Positions 35,499-45,059 of a stretch of DNA of 64,000 bases are shown piece after piece. Within the stretch, counting starts at the first letter, position 1, and the number at the start of each line of letters is the position of its first letter. The stretch spans positions 1,240,001-1,304,000 of the forward strand of contig JACJYL010000001.1 in assembly GCA_020636105.1 (NCBI GenBank). Reading direction: 5' to 3'. Origin of the DNA: Lewinellaceae bacterium. GTDB lineage: Bacteria; Bacteroidota; Bacteroidia; Chitinophagales; Saprospiraceae. A model generated the notes under the pieces. The model saw only the letters and a program-made list of their open reading frames with translations, did not search any database and was not told the DNA's origin. The translations under genes and the position numbers were made by a program.

Positions 35499-35969
35499 GA
35501 GTATGTCTAAAAATTTAAATTTGTAGATCATTCCAAGCGATATAAAATTGTTTGGCAATTCTGCCAAAGTACCCACGCTTCGGAACTTTCTGTTGTTTTT
35601 TCGTGATCCTTGTCCAATCGGCGAAAGTCTTTGAACCGCCCGAAGGTCTGTTCGGTAACCCAGCGCCACTTCACAGGAACAAACCCTTTTGCCATTTTTG
35701 AAAATAATAATATACACTTTTCCAGGGAGGAAATTCTCCCGGAAGATTTCTCCATTGGCTGCCAATTCTTAATATCCAAAAAATTGCGTCTACCACATCT
35801 CGCAAATCATATTTGCGTTTTCTTTTGATAGGTAAATATTCTTTTATAATTTCCCACTGGGAATCAGTTAGTCGCTCATATTGAGTTTGCATAGACTTGG
35901 GTTTTAGTCTACCACAAGTTTAATAACTGGTTCCCATTTTTCCAAAGACTTCAATTTTTAGACATACTC
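35499..35969 (-). mobile_element. Internally deleted IS5-family element
   Basis: A 471-base element with 17-base perfect inverted ends (GAGTATGTCTAAAAATT), flanked by TTAA on both sides. It carries the start and end of an IS5-type transposase with the middle removed. Full elements of this group are about twice as long. The ends match the first 13 bases of the 160-bp MITE at 11 of 13 positions. It cannot move by itself but keeps both ends. Confidence 0.85.
35528..35892 (-). pseudogene. IS5-family transposase, central part deleted
   Basis: The N-terminal part (from 35892) reads LTDSQWEIIKEYLP, KYDLRDVVDAIFWILR and GSQWRNLPGEFPPWKSVYYY, typical of IS5 transposases. Reading then shifts frame near KWQKG, and the C-terminal part continues as FVPVKWRWVTEQTFGRFKD and RRLDKDHEKTTESSEA. 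The DDE catalytic core between them is missing. Confidence 0.85.
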
Positions 35970-36075
35970 TTAATCAATTGCACAATAATTTATTTTATTT
36001 AATTTTATTCGGCCTTGGCAAACGAACCCGTTTTTTTAATTTCCATTTGACCGGCAATACAATAAAAAATTTACA

Positions 36076-39063
36076 ATGAAAAAATTAAGACTAGTATTCA
36101 TTTGGAGTGCTCTTTTTATCCTGCACTCTGTCTTTATCAGTGCGCAGGAAACCTTTCCACGCAATGGCGTTTACGATGAACGTGAAGGTTGTTATGCATT
36201 CGTATACGCGACTATTTATCAGACTTTCAATGAAAAGTCAGACCAGTCCACCCTCATCATCCGGGATGGAAAAATTGAAGCCGTTGGTTCCAAAATCCCT
36301 ATTCCGAAAGATGCCGTTGTTATTGATCTTAACGGAAAATTCATTTACCCTTCTTTCATTGACATGTACACAGATTATGGCCTTCCCAAAAGCAAACCCG
36401 CGGAAAGGTCAGGAAGAAGCCGTGAAAATGTACAGGACCTCACCAATAAGGAGGGTGCCTATGCCTGGAACCAGGCCTTAAAACCGGAAAACAGGGCCCA
36501 TGAACATTTTTCGGCGGATGAAAAATCTGCTGCTGAATTTTTAAAACAGGGATTCGGCCTGGTGCTCACCCATGAGCAGGATGGCATTTCCAGGGGAACC
36601 TCTACGCTGGTCAGCCTCGGAAAAGGCAACGCGCATGAGCTCATTATTACAGAAAAAGCTGCCCACCAATTATCATTTGACAAAGGCTCTTCTTCTCAAT
36701 CCTATCCCTCTTCCCTGATGGGGAGCATTGCCCTGATCCGACAAACTTACCTGGATGGAGAATGGTATCAAAAACAAAATGAAGAGGTAAACATTTCCCT
36801 CGAAGCCTGGAATAAGATCCAGGATCTTCCACAGATTTTTGAAACAAGGGATCACCTTGAAGCCCTGAGAGCCTATAAAATTGCCTCCGAATTTGGTAAA
36901 AAATATATCATCAAGGGAAATGGAACTGAATATCGCCGGCTTGAAGCCATCAAAGCTACGGGCCAGCCCTTTATCCTCCCCCTTGATTTCCCCGATGCTT
37001 TTGATGTCGAAGATCCTTATGATGCCTTGGTGGTTTCGCTCACACAGTTGAAACATTGGGAACTCGCCCCGGAAAATCCCGGACGAATGGCAAAAGCCGG
37101 CATTGAGATCGCTTTGACTTCAGACGGGCTGGCTAAAAGAAGTGATTTCCTGAAAATGCTCCGCAAAGCAGTCGAAAACGGTCTGTCCAAAGAAGACGCT
37201 TTAAAAGCACTCACCTTCACTCCGGCCAATATGTTGGGCGTCTATGACAAAACCGGCAGTCTTTCCCCTGGCAAAATGGCCAATTTTATCATTACTGATG
37301 GTGATATTTTCAAGGATAAAACAACTATCCTACACAATTGGGTACAGGGGAAATCCAATATTTTCAAAGACCTTTCGCCTGCCCTTACTCAAGGTAAATA
37401 CACCCTGAATATCGATGGGAAGATATTTGATCTCCTGGTGGGGGAAAAGGATAACGTTGAAATTATTTTAAATGACACCACTAAAATTAAGGTCAAAAGT
37501 ACTTTCAGTAATGATGCCGTTACGCTGGCCTTCAGCCTGCCTGATCAAAAGGAAAAAATTCGACTTTCCGGGATTACGGAAGGAAATAAATGGTCTGGAA
37601 AAGGCCAGCTGGAAGATGGCCGCTGGGTAAATTGGGAATCAGCATTTAAAGTCTCCGAGCCCCCTTCTGAATCAAAGGAAGGGCGCAAGGAAAAGGAAAA
37701 AGAAGCTTCCAAAGAAGTCGGTCCCGTCATTTATCCTTTTGTGGCTCATGGCTGGGAAACGGCTCCTAAAGCTAAAAATTACCTGATCAGAAATACGACC
37801 GTGTGGACCAATGAAGCAGAAGGCATTTTACCTGATACTGATGTTTTGATAGAAAACGGGAAAATTGCCAAAATCGGGAAAAACCTGAAAGCGGCCGGGC
37901 ATGAAATCATTGACGGCACCGGAAAACATCTGACGGCCGGAATCATTGATGAACATACCCACATTGCAATCACAAGAGGGGGCAATGAAGGCACACAAGC
38001 CAGCTCTGCCGAAGTGAGAATCGGAGATATCATCAATTCCGAAGACATCAATATCTATCGCCAGCTGGCAGGGGGCGTTACGACGGCACAGGTGCTGCAT
38101 GGCTCAGCCAACCCAATCGGAGGACAAAGTGGTCTCATAAAATTGCGCTGGGGATATGAACCTGAGCAAATGAAATTTGAAGGCGCTGACGGTTTTATCA
38201 AATTTGCCCTGGGAGAAAATGTCAAACAATCCAACTGGGGAGACAACTTCACTTCCAGGTTTCCCCAGACCAGGATGGGCGTGGAACAGGTATTTGTGGA
38301 TCATTTCAACCGGGCCCGGGAATACGGCATAAAAAAAGCTTCAGGCAAATTGTACCGAAAGGATCTCGAGATGGAAGCCCTGTTGGAGATCATCAACGGT
38401 CAACGATTCATCACCTGCCATTCCTACCGTCAAAGTGAGATCAATATGCTGATGAAGGTGGCCGATCAATTCGGGTTCCGGGTCAATACTTTTACCCATA
38501 TCCTTGAAGGGTACAAAGTGGCAGAAAAAATGAAGGACCATGGAGTGGCCGGATCGACATTCTCAGACTGGTGGGCCTACAAACATGAAGTATTGGAAGC
38601 CATTCCCTACAATGCCGCCATTATGCATGAACAAGGCGTACTCGTAGCCATAAATTCTGACGACGCGGAAATGGGCCGCAGGTTAAACCAGGAAGCCGGA
38701 AAAACCGTGCTTTATGGCAACGTTCCTGAGGAAGAAGCCTTGAAATTTGTCACCCTAAATCCTGCGAAAATGCTGTATATTGACAACAGGGTCGGCAGTA
38801 TAAAAGCTGGCAAGGACGCCGACATAGTCCTTTGGTCGGATCATCCTTTATCTATTTACGCTACGGCAGATAAGACTTTCGTGGATGGTATCCTTTTCTT
38901 TGACCGGGAGACCGACAAGGCCACTCAGGTTTCCATCGCAGCAGAGACGAATCGCATCATACAAAAAATGTTGAACGAAAAACAGGAAGGTAAACCTACG
39001 CGCCCCGTTGCAGGAAGAAGTGAGAACAAACTTTATCATTGCGATGACCTTGAGGAAGAATAA
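36076..39063 (+). CDS. Secreted double amidohydrolase-family protein
   Basis: A 995-residue protein with a signal peptide (to about 24). It contains two amidohydrolase units. The N-terminal unit (about 45-450) has the leading and closing parts (DLNGKFIYPSFIDMYTDYGL, LTFTPANMLGVYDKTGSLSP) but no HxH metal motif. The C-terminal unit (about 560-970) has the complete set: AGIIDEHTHIAITRGG, RFITCHSYRQSEI, NTFTHILEGYKV, VAINSDDAEMGRRL and a closing FVTLNPAKMLYIDNRVGS. It hydrolyses an unknown amide or cyclic substrate in the periplasm. A second, shorter homologue starts 46 bases downstream, so the two probably form an operon. Confidence 0.88.
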   Translation: MKKLRLVFIWSALFILHSVFISAQETFPRNGVYDEREGCYAFVYATIYQTFNEKSDQSTLIIRDGKIEAVGSKIPIPKDAVVIDLNGKFIYPSFIDMYTDYGLPKSKPAERSGRSRENVQDLTNKEGAYAWNQALKPENRAHEHFSADEKSAAEFLKQGFGLVLTHEQDGISRGTSTLVSLGKGNAHELIITEKAAHQLSFDKGSSSQSYPSSLMGSIALIRQTYLDGEWYQKQNEEVNISLEAWNKIQDLPQIFETRDHLEALRAYKIASEFGKKYIIKGNGTEYRRLEAIKATGQPFILPLDFPDAFDVEDPYDALVVSLTQLKHWELAPENPGRMAKAGIEIALTSDGLAKRSDFLKMLRKAVENGLSKEDALKALTFTPANMLGVYDKTGSLSPGKMANFIITDGDIFKDKTTILHNWVQGKSNIFKDLSPALTQGKYTLNIDGKIFDLLVGEKDNVEIILNDTTKIKVKSTFSNDAVTLAFSLPDQKEKIRLSGITEGNKWSGKGQLEDGRWVNWESAFKVSEPPSESKEGRKEKEKEASKEVGPVIYPFVAHGWETAPKAKNYLIRNTTVWTNEAEGILPDTDVLIENGKIAKIGKNLKAAGHEIIDGTGKHLTAGIIDEHTHIAITRGGNEGTQASSAEVRIGDIINSEDINIYRQLAGGVTTAQVLHGSANPIGGQSGLIKLRWGYEPEQMKFEGADGFIKFALGENVKQSNWGDNFTSRFPQTRMGVEQVFVDHFNRAREYGIKKASGKLYRKDLEMEALLEIINGQRFITCHSYRQSEINMLMKVADQFGFRVNTFTHILEGYKVAEKMKDHGVAGSTFSDWWAYKHEVLEAIPYNAAIMHEQGVLVAINSDDAEMGRRLNQEAGKTVLYGNVPEEEALKFVTLNPAKMLYIDNRVGSIKAGKDADIVLWSDHPLSIYATADKTFVDGILFFDRETDKATQVSIAAETNRIIQKMLNEKQEGKPTRPVAGRSENKLYHCDDLEEE

Positions 39064-39109
39064 AGGGTATTACCTGAATGATTTTACTTTGATTTAAAAA
39101 CAAAATAAT

Positions 39110-40399
39110 ATGAACCATTTCAAAATAGCCTTAACGGCCACCATCATATTTTTCACTTTTAGCCTTATGGCTCAAAACCCGGTACCCGCGCCTGCCCAGC
39201 CAAACCCCATTTGCATTGTCGGAGCAACGGCCCACCTGGGGAACGGACGTGTAATAGAAAACTGCCTGATTGCCTTTGATAAGGGGAAAATTACCCGCGT
39301 GGAAGCCAACAAGGGCACCGAAAACCTGGACGCATATGAGGTGATTGAAGCAACCGGGAAACATGTTTATCCGGGTTTTATTGCGGCCAATACAGACCTG
39401 GGGCTCGTTGAGATCGGAGCTGTTCGTTCCACAAGGGATTCCCGGGAAGTCGGTGATCTGAATCCTAATGTTCGTTCGATCATTGCCTATAATACCGATT
39501 CAGAAATAATTCCTACGGTTCGCAATCATGGTGTGTTAACGGCCCAGATTTGCCCGGAAGGCGGGTTGATTTCAGGGAGTTCCTCGGTGGTCCACCTGGA
39601 TGCATGGAACTGGGAAGATGCCGCCCTAAAGACTGACGATGGCATTCATTTGAACTGGCCGCGTCCGTTCTCCTTTAACTTCAGGGCCGGAACCGTAAAA
39701 AAGGATGAAAAATACGGAGAGCAATTATCCGCTTTGGAAAGCCTTTTTGCAGAAGCCAAAGCTTATGCTCAGAAAACGGCCCATGATCCTCAAAATTTAA
39801 AATTTGAAGCGATGCGGGGGCTTTTTAACAAAAGTCAGTCCTTATTTATCCATACTGACGATGCGCAGTCCATTTCACTGGCCGTTTTATTTGCAAAGAA
39901 ATACGGTCTAAACGCAGTCATTGTCGGAGGATACGAAGCCTGGCGGGTGACTGATCTGCTCAAAGAAAATAATGTTCCCGTCATACTGGATCTGCCCCAT
40001 AGTCTGCCGCAGAGAGCTGATGACAACATAGACCAGCCCTTCAAAAACCCTGCCATGCTGGAAAAGGCAGGCGTTTTGTTTTGCCTAAGCATTGGAGGTG
40101 ACTGGCAAGTTCGCAATCTGAGTTACCAGGCTGGCCAGGCCGTTGCTTTCGGACTCGACTATGAAAAAGCCCTTCAGTCCATAACGCTGAATGCTGCCCG
40201 CATTTTAGGGGTCGAAAACCGATTGGGGACCATTGAGGTCCGGAAAGATGCCACCCTTTTCATCAGTTCGGGTGACGCGCTGGATATGCGCACCAGCGAG
40301 GTGGAAAAGGCCTTTATCCAGGGCCGTCAGATCAGTCTGGAAGACAAGCAAAAATACCTCTACCGGAAGTTTAGCGAAAAATACGAACGAGGAAAATAG
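39110..40399 (+). CDS. Secreted amidohydrolase-like protein without HxH motif
   Basis: A 429-residue protein with a signal peptide (to about 22, LMAQN). It shows the amidohydrolase frame: GNGRVIENCLIAFDKGK, EATGKHVYPGFIAANTDLGL, and the closing ITLNAARILGVENRLGTIEV. At the place of the metal-binding DxHxH it has AANTDL, so the usual zinc ligands are absent. It resembles the N-terminal half of the preceding gene more than a working enzyme. The two genes are 46 bases apart on the same strand and end in a shared terminator. It may act as a subunit of its partner; that is inference. Confidence 0.82.
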   Translation: MNHFKIALTATIIFFTFSLMAQNPVPAPAQPNPICIVGATAHLGNGRVIENCLIAFDKGKITRVEANKGTENLDAYEVIEATGKHVYPGFIAANTDLGLVEIGAVRSTRDSREVGDLNPNVRSIIAYNTDSEIIPTVRNHGVLTAQICPEGGLISGSSSVVHLDAWNWEDAALKTDDGIHLNWPRPFSFNFRAGTVKKDEKYGEQLSALESLFAEAKAYAQKTAHDPQNLKFEAMRGLFNKSQSLFIHTDDAQSISLAVLFAKKYGLNAVIVGGYEAWRVTDLLKENNVPVILDLPHSLPQRADDNIDQPFKNPAMLEKAGVLFCLSIGGDWQVRNLSYQAGQAVAFGLDYEKALQSITLNAARILGVENRLGTIEVRKDATLFISSGDALDMRTSEVEKAFIQGRQISLEDKQKYLYRKFSEKYERGK

Positions 40400-40419
40400 T
40401 TAGCCCCTTGATTTATCAT

Positions 40420-40465
40420 ATAAAAACCGGGGGATCTTAAACTTATATGCTCCTCCGGTTTTTAT
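40420..40465 (+). terminator. Terminator of the amidohydrolase operon
   Basis: ATAAAAACCGGGGGA pairs with TCCTCCGGTTTTTAT (one G-T pair) across a 16-base loop, with T-rich sequence after. It starts 21 bases beyond the stop. Confidence 0.8.
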
Positions 40466-40517
40466 TTTTATTGATTCTAAATTTCTCTGTATTTTTTTAT
40501 CCCAACCTTCTATTCCT

Positions 40518-40525
40518 TATCTTTG
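40518..40525 (+). promoter_or_regulatory. ppk2 promoter, -7 element
   Basis: TATCTTTG 34 bases before the ppk2 start. The expected -33 site reads TTT rather than TTG. Confidence 0.45.
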
Positions 40526-40559
40526 ATATTTGTAAAATACAGAAACAGACCAATCAACA

Positions 40560-41351
40560 ATGAATACAAAAAAGAAAACACTGGCAAAGAGAGTTTACGA
40601 AAAGGAATTGGCAAATCTCCAAATAGAATTGGTAAAACTTCAACAGTGGGTCCATGAAAAAGGGCTTCGGGTGGTCGTGCTTTTTGAGGGCAGGGATGCT
40701 GCAGGAAAAGGGGGCACCATCACCCGGATTACACAAAATCTGAATCCCAGGGTTTGCAGAGTGGTTGCCCTGGCCACACCTACTGAGAGAGAGAAGACAC
40801 AATGGTATTTCCAACGTTATGTGGCTCATTTGCCTGCCGCCGGCGAAATGGTGCTTTTCGACAGGAGTTGGTACAACAGAGCCGGCGTGGAACGGGTTAT
40901 GGGATACTGCACCAATGAGGAATACTGGGATTTTTTAAGAGCCTGCCCCAAATTTGAAAGGATGCTGATCCATTCCGGGATCATCATCATCAAATACTGG
41001 TTTTCAGTCAGCGAAAAAGAACAGGAAAAGCGATTCCAAAGCAGATTAAAAGACCCGACCAAAAGATGGAAATTAAGCAACATGGATATTGAATCCAGGA
41101 AAAGATGGGTCGAATATTCCCAGGCGAAAGACGAAATGTTCTCTTATACTGACACCAAATATTGCCCATGGTACGTCGTCGAGGCCGATGATAAAAAGAG
41201 AGCCCGGCTGAATTGCATCGCCCACCTCCTGAGCCAGGTTCCCTATAAGGATGTGAAACAGAAAATCGTCGAACTTCCTCCACGGGAGAAAGGCAAAGGT
41301 TACGTGCGTACACCGATCGAGGAACAGAATTTCGTTCCTGAGGTGTATTGA
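40560..41351 (+). CDS. ppk2: Polyphosphate kinase 2
   Basis: A 263-residue PPK2 with Walker A GRDAAGKGGT near residue 45, Walker B/lid region FDRSWYNRAGVERVMGYC and the C-terminal signatures KRWKLSNMDIESRKRW and CPWYVVEADDKKRARLN. Length and the single domain fit the PPK2 family acting on nucleoside mono- or diphosphates with polyphosphate; the class cannot be fixed by eye. It is cytoplasmic. It has its own promoter box and strong terminator. Confidence 0.95.
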   Translation: MNTKKKTLAKRVYEKELANLQIELVKLQQWVHEKGLRVVVLFEGRDAAGKGGTITRITQNLNPRVCRVVALATPTEREKTQWYFQRYVAHLPAAGEMVLFDRSWYNRAGVERVMGYCTNEEYWDFLRACPKFERMLIHSGIIIIKYWFSVSEKEQEKRFQSRLKDPTKRWKLSNMDIESRKRWVEYSQAKDEMFSYTDTKYCPWYVVEADDKKRARLNCIAHLLSQVPYKDVKQKIVELPPREKGKGYVRTPIEEQNFVPEVY

Positions 41352-41387
41352 ATGGAGTGTTGTTGCAGCTTAATTCGTTTAAAATAG

Positions 41388-41429
41388 GACATCCCGAATT
41401 TCATCTTATCAGATAAAATTCGGGATGTC
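41388..41429. terminator. Terminator after ppk2
   Basis: Perfect arms GACATCCCGAATTT and AAATTCGGGATGTC around a 14-base loop, between the convergent ppk2 and LRR genes. The stem core ATCCCGAATTT is shared with the terminator at 20852. Confidence 0.75.
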
Positions 41430-41451
41430 TCATGTTTCCAACCTGCCAAAG

Positions 41452-44400
41452 TTAGTGGACCAATAATTTTCCTATAAATCCTTTGCGCCCGTCTATAATG
41501 ACTTCATACAAATAGGCCCCTTCTTCCAGTCCTCCTCTGACTAAGGTAAAATACTCAGTATCAAAAGATTCCTTTCGCAACAGGATTCCCAGGGTATTGT
41601 AAATGAAAATTTCACCTTTTTGAAAATCCATCCCCGAGAATTCGAAAATCGTTGATTCAGAAACCGGGTTTGGTGCAACGGTGACCTTTAATCCGGGAAT
41701 CATCAGCTCCGGAACAGCAACCACTTCCAGGTAATTTTCTCCCAACTTATGGGTTACGGTGTTGGTGATGACGGCTTCATTAAAATCAAAAAATATGGCC
41801 GCCGTGTTTTCAATCACCGTTCCCAAAGGCAGGCCAGGTTTTTGGCTGACCCGAAATTTAAGGAATCCATGTGACCCGGGTTCATTGGCGGAACTATCCG
41901 GAAGAAGTATATTGTTAAAGGTGAACTCCAGGGTGTCAACTCCATGAATTTCAAGGCTATACGGATGACTACTTGAACCTAGCCTCAAACTAGAGATATC
42001 CAATTCAGGGGCTAAAACGTCCTCTACGACAACGGTAAATGCTGTATCCGTTCCGGTATTTTGAAAGCGTACGTGGTACTCAATGTCCTGCCCTCTCTCG
42101 ATGTAGTGTTCCTCCCCTACTCCCTTGGGATAGCCGTGTTTGTCATTAGGATCGTAAGAACCAATCACCTCCTGACAATCGATGGACAAAAACGGGGCAT
42201 GGTCATCCTCTGGAAACTGTGTTGCATATCCTGTACTGAAGGCTCCCTCTTCATTGGTTCCGCAGGCTTCTATAAAAGCGGAAGGCATGAAACTCACAGG
42301 ATGATTGTCCACCTGGGTAGCCTGGCAAATATAAGTCGAGCCGTTGGCTTCAAAACTTATCTGAAAATCCTCCCCACTTGGCAGGGAAAACGGTTCCGGT
42401 TCCGAAAACAAAATGATGCCGTCTTCAATAACGATATAGGTTTCATCCATGAGCATATCTCCGGTTCCTGTGTTTTTAATGGTAAACTGAACCTCATTCC
42501 CTTCACAGCTTCCCTTCACCTCAACCGTGGCGCCCGACCAGGAAGGGGCTATTTCCTGACACAAAGAATCCGGAAAGATATGCGCCTCAGCACAGATCGT
42601 CTGATCCAGGACCGCATCACAGGACAAAGTGTAATAAATGTAAAACGAACCACATTCATTGACCCCCACATCCCCCAAATTGAAAGTAACAGTATTGCCC
42701 ACCTGGCTAGTGATATTGATCGAGGAGGAATCTATGGTGACCAAATCATCAAAGGTCACTTCTACATAAGCATCTGCTGCGACCAAAGTTCCAGTGTTGC
42801 AATAATTCACTACGGAAGTATTGTTAAAACATCGCCTCACAAAAGGACTGGAAATATCTACCGTTAGATACGGACAATCAATGAGTGCCTCAGGAAAAAA
42901 ATCGATGGTCTCAAGTTGAACTTCACCTGTAATGAATACAGGCGCCACCCCGGTACAGCTTTCTTGCCAATACGGCCCCCCGGGCAACACCTCTACCCCG
43001 TAAGCCCCCGGCGCCGGGTAAATTTCATAACGCCCATCAACATCTGTCCACCCAAAATAGTCCCCGTTCGGAGCACCGGCTTTGACCATCCTGTTCTGAA
43101 GCAATATTTCTGAAGGCTCCCCAAGGCAATTTTGGTTTTCATCGTAGATCACATGGCCGGTGATGGAGTAATCGCAGTTTCCGGCGCCTAAGGTGCAAAA
43201 GGCTTCAAAATCCCCTCCTCCCGGCAAACCCGGGTTTCCAATGATATTGAGACTCCGGCCTGGAGCGCAAAACACCTCATACTCAGGCGGAAAACAACCT
43301 GTAAATTGATTATTAGCCAAGACAAGTAAAAAAAGGTTGGGCATATTGGCCAACTCTGGCGGCAAAGGGCCCGATAGTAGGTTGTTGCCTATTTGCAACT
43401 GAGATAAAAACTCCAGGCTGCATAATTCTACCGGTATGTTCCCAGTCAAGTGGTTGGTGTTTAACAACAGGTATTGTAATTGTGTAAGGTTGCCGAGTTC
43501 AGGAGGGATGGACCCCGTCAGGTCGTTATTGGTCAAAAAAAGCTGGGACAAGTTTGATAGATTCCCCAATTCAGTAGGAATACTCCCGGTCAGATTATTG
43601 TAGCTCAAAAAAAGCACCGAAAGATTGGTCAGGTTACCCAGTTCCGGCGGGATCGTTCCTGAAAATGAATTATGGCTGATCCGAAGCTCCGACAGGTTGC
43701 TTAGGTTGGCCAGCTCAACGGGAATAGGCCCGTAAAGATGGTTATTGTAAATATTAAGTTCATGCAGTAATTCGAGGTTACCCAGTTCCGGCGGCAAAGT
43801 TCCCGTCAATGGATTTGCGGAAAGATCGAGCCGTTGTAAAGTATTCAGGCTACCTATTACCGGGGGAATAATCCCCGTCAGTTCGTTTCCTTTGAGGTCC
43901 AGCACTTTTATATTGGACAGGTTACCAATTTCTACTGGAATTTCCCCTGTAAGTAAATTATACCCCAGGTTCAATTGACGCAGATGAGTAAGGTTCCCCA
44001 CGGAGGCAGGAATCGTTCCTGTAAAATCATTTTCTCCAAGCAGCAAAAATTCAAGATTGGTCAATTCCCATATTCCCGCAGGAATATCTCCTGTCATATT
44101 GTTAATGGACAAATCCAGCGATTTCAAGTTCATAATGCTGGACAGATCCTCAGGAATCGTTCCGGTGAGTTCATTATCGGACAACAAAAGGTCCGTGAGG
44201 TTTTCAAAATTCCATATCGCCTGAGGAATTTCCCCCTGGAAACCATTTTTTGCTAAATTCAAATAAACCAATTCAGATAGAGTTCCCAGCCCGTCAGGTA
44301 ACATCCCATTGAACTGGTTCTCGCCCAGGCACAAATGAGTCAGGCTGGTGAGACCGGCAATGGCTTCGGGAATCTGCCCCGTCAACAGATTTCCGCAAAG

Positions 44401-44793
44401 ACTTAACTCGGTCAATTGAGGGAGTTCCCAAATGGATGCAGGAATGGTGCCGGTCAGCTGGTTATGTCCGAGGTTCAAGACCCTCAGCTCCGATAAATTA
44501 CCCAGTCCTTCGGGAATGAATCCCTGCATAGTGTTGTATACCAGGTTGAGTTCCGTCACACACCCTTCTTCATTAACCGTCACGCCCTCCCACTGGCTGA
44601 TTGGCGCAATAGGATCCAGCCAATTGGAATTAATCGTCCAAAAGTTGCCATTGGTGGCGTAATAAAATTCAACCAAAACCAGGGAATCCGCCTCTGGATT
44701 ACATTGTGTCCTCGCTTTCATTGGCAAAAGCAGAGTCACCATGAAAAAGAACCATGTTAAAACACCTTTTAGCGCTTGTGTAAGTATAGTCAT
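41452..44793 (-). CDS. Plant-type leucine-rich-repeat surface protein with T9SS tail
   Basis: A 1113-residue exported protein. After the signal peptide (to about 29) comes an LRR N-cap (ALVLVEFYYATNG-like and W..NWL..W.GV). Then come 18 consecutive 24-residue repeats (about 75-510) of the form LxLxxNxLTGxIPxxLGNLxxL, the plant receptor type. A Cys-containing cap, a CNA-B-like domain (GHVIYDENQNCLGEPSE), Ig-like conserved-repeat domains with YHVRFQNTGTDTAFTVVVED, and a T9SS type A sorting tail (VTVAPNPVSESTIFEFSG to the end) follow. It is predicted to be secreted by T9SS and displayed on the surface, probably for binding proteins or glycans. The gap 44794-45059 upstream is very AT-rich. Confidence 0.92.
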   Translation of the reverse strand: MTILTQALKGVLTWFFFMVTLLLPMKARTQCNPEADSLVLVEFYYATNGNFWTINSNWLDPIAPISQWEGVTVNEEGCVTELNLVYNTMQGFIPEGLGNLSELRVLNLGHNQLTGTIPASIWELPQLTELSLCGNLLTGQIPEAIAGLTSLTHLCLGENQFNGMLPDGLGTLSELVYLNLAKNGFQGEIPQAIWNFENLTDLLLSDNELTGTIPEDLSSIMNLKSLDLSINNMTGDIPAGIWELTNLEFLLLGENDFTGTIPASVGNLTHLRQLNLGYNLLTGEIPVEIGNLSNIKVLDLKGNELTGIIPPVIGSLNTLQRLDLSANPLTGTLPPELGNLELLHELNIYNNHLYGPIPVELANLSNLSELRISHNSFSGTIPPELGNLTNLSVLFLSYNNLTGSIPTELGNLSNLSQLFLTNNDLTGSIPPELGNLTQLQYLLLNTNHLTGNIPVELCSLEFLSQLQIGNNLLSGPLPPELANMPNLFLLVLANNQFTGCFPPEYEVFCAPGRSLNIIGNPGLPGGGDFEAFCTLGAGNCDYSITGHVIYDENQNCLGEPSEILLQNRMVKAGAPNGDYFGWTDVDGRYEIYPAPGAYGVEVLPGGPYWQESCTGVAPVFITGEVQLETIDFFPEALIDCPYLTVDISSPFVRRCFNNTSVVNYCNTGTLVAADAYVEVTFDDLVTIDSSSINITSQVGNTVTFNLGDVGVNECGSFYIYYTLSCDAVLDQTICAEAHIFPDSLCQEIAPSWSGATVEVKGSCEGNEVQFTIKNTGTGDMLMDETYIVIEDGIILFSEPEPFSLPSGEDFQISFEANGSTYICQATQVDNHPVSFMPSAFIEACGTNEEGAFSTGYATQFPEDDHAPFLSIDCQEVIGSYDPNDKHGYPKGVGEEHYIERGQDIEYHVRFQNTGTDTAFTVVVEDVLAPELDISSLRLGSSSHPYSLEIHGVDTLEFTFNNILLPDSSANEPGSHGFLKFRVSQKPGLPLGTVIENTAAIFFDFNEAVITNTVTHKLGENYLEVVAVPELMIPGLKVTVAPNPVSESTIFEFSGMDFQKGEIFIYNTLGILLRKESFDTEYFTLVRGGLEEGAYLYEVIIDGRKGFIGKLLVH

Positions 44794-45059
44794 ATTTATT
44801 ACTTTTTTGCTCGAGATTCTTTACCGGCTCCACCACCCTTCCTGGCGGAAGAACCTGATTTCTTATTTTGTCTGAACAAAAATTGGGCTAAAATACGAAG
44901 CATACAAGAACATTATTTTTAATTTGTACAATTAAAATAATATTTTTTTGTCAATAAATAAGTATATAATAATGTATAAATAATTGAAATAATATATTTT
45001 ATGAAAATTTTAATTTACTTTCATAAATCATTTTGTACAACACAAACCGATACATTTAG

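Noticed and set aside
35139..35765. Minus-strand open frame of 208 residues
   Set aside because: It crosses the IS5 relic and the HTH remnant in the wrong frame for both, so it is a chance frame in decayed DNA.
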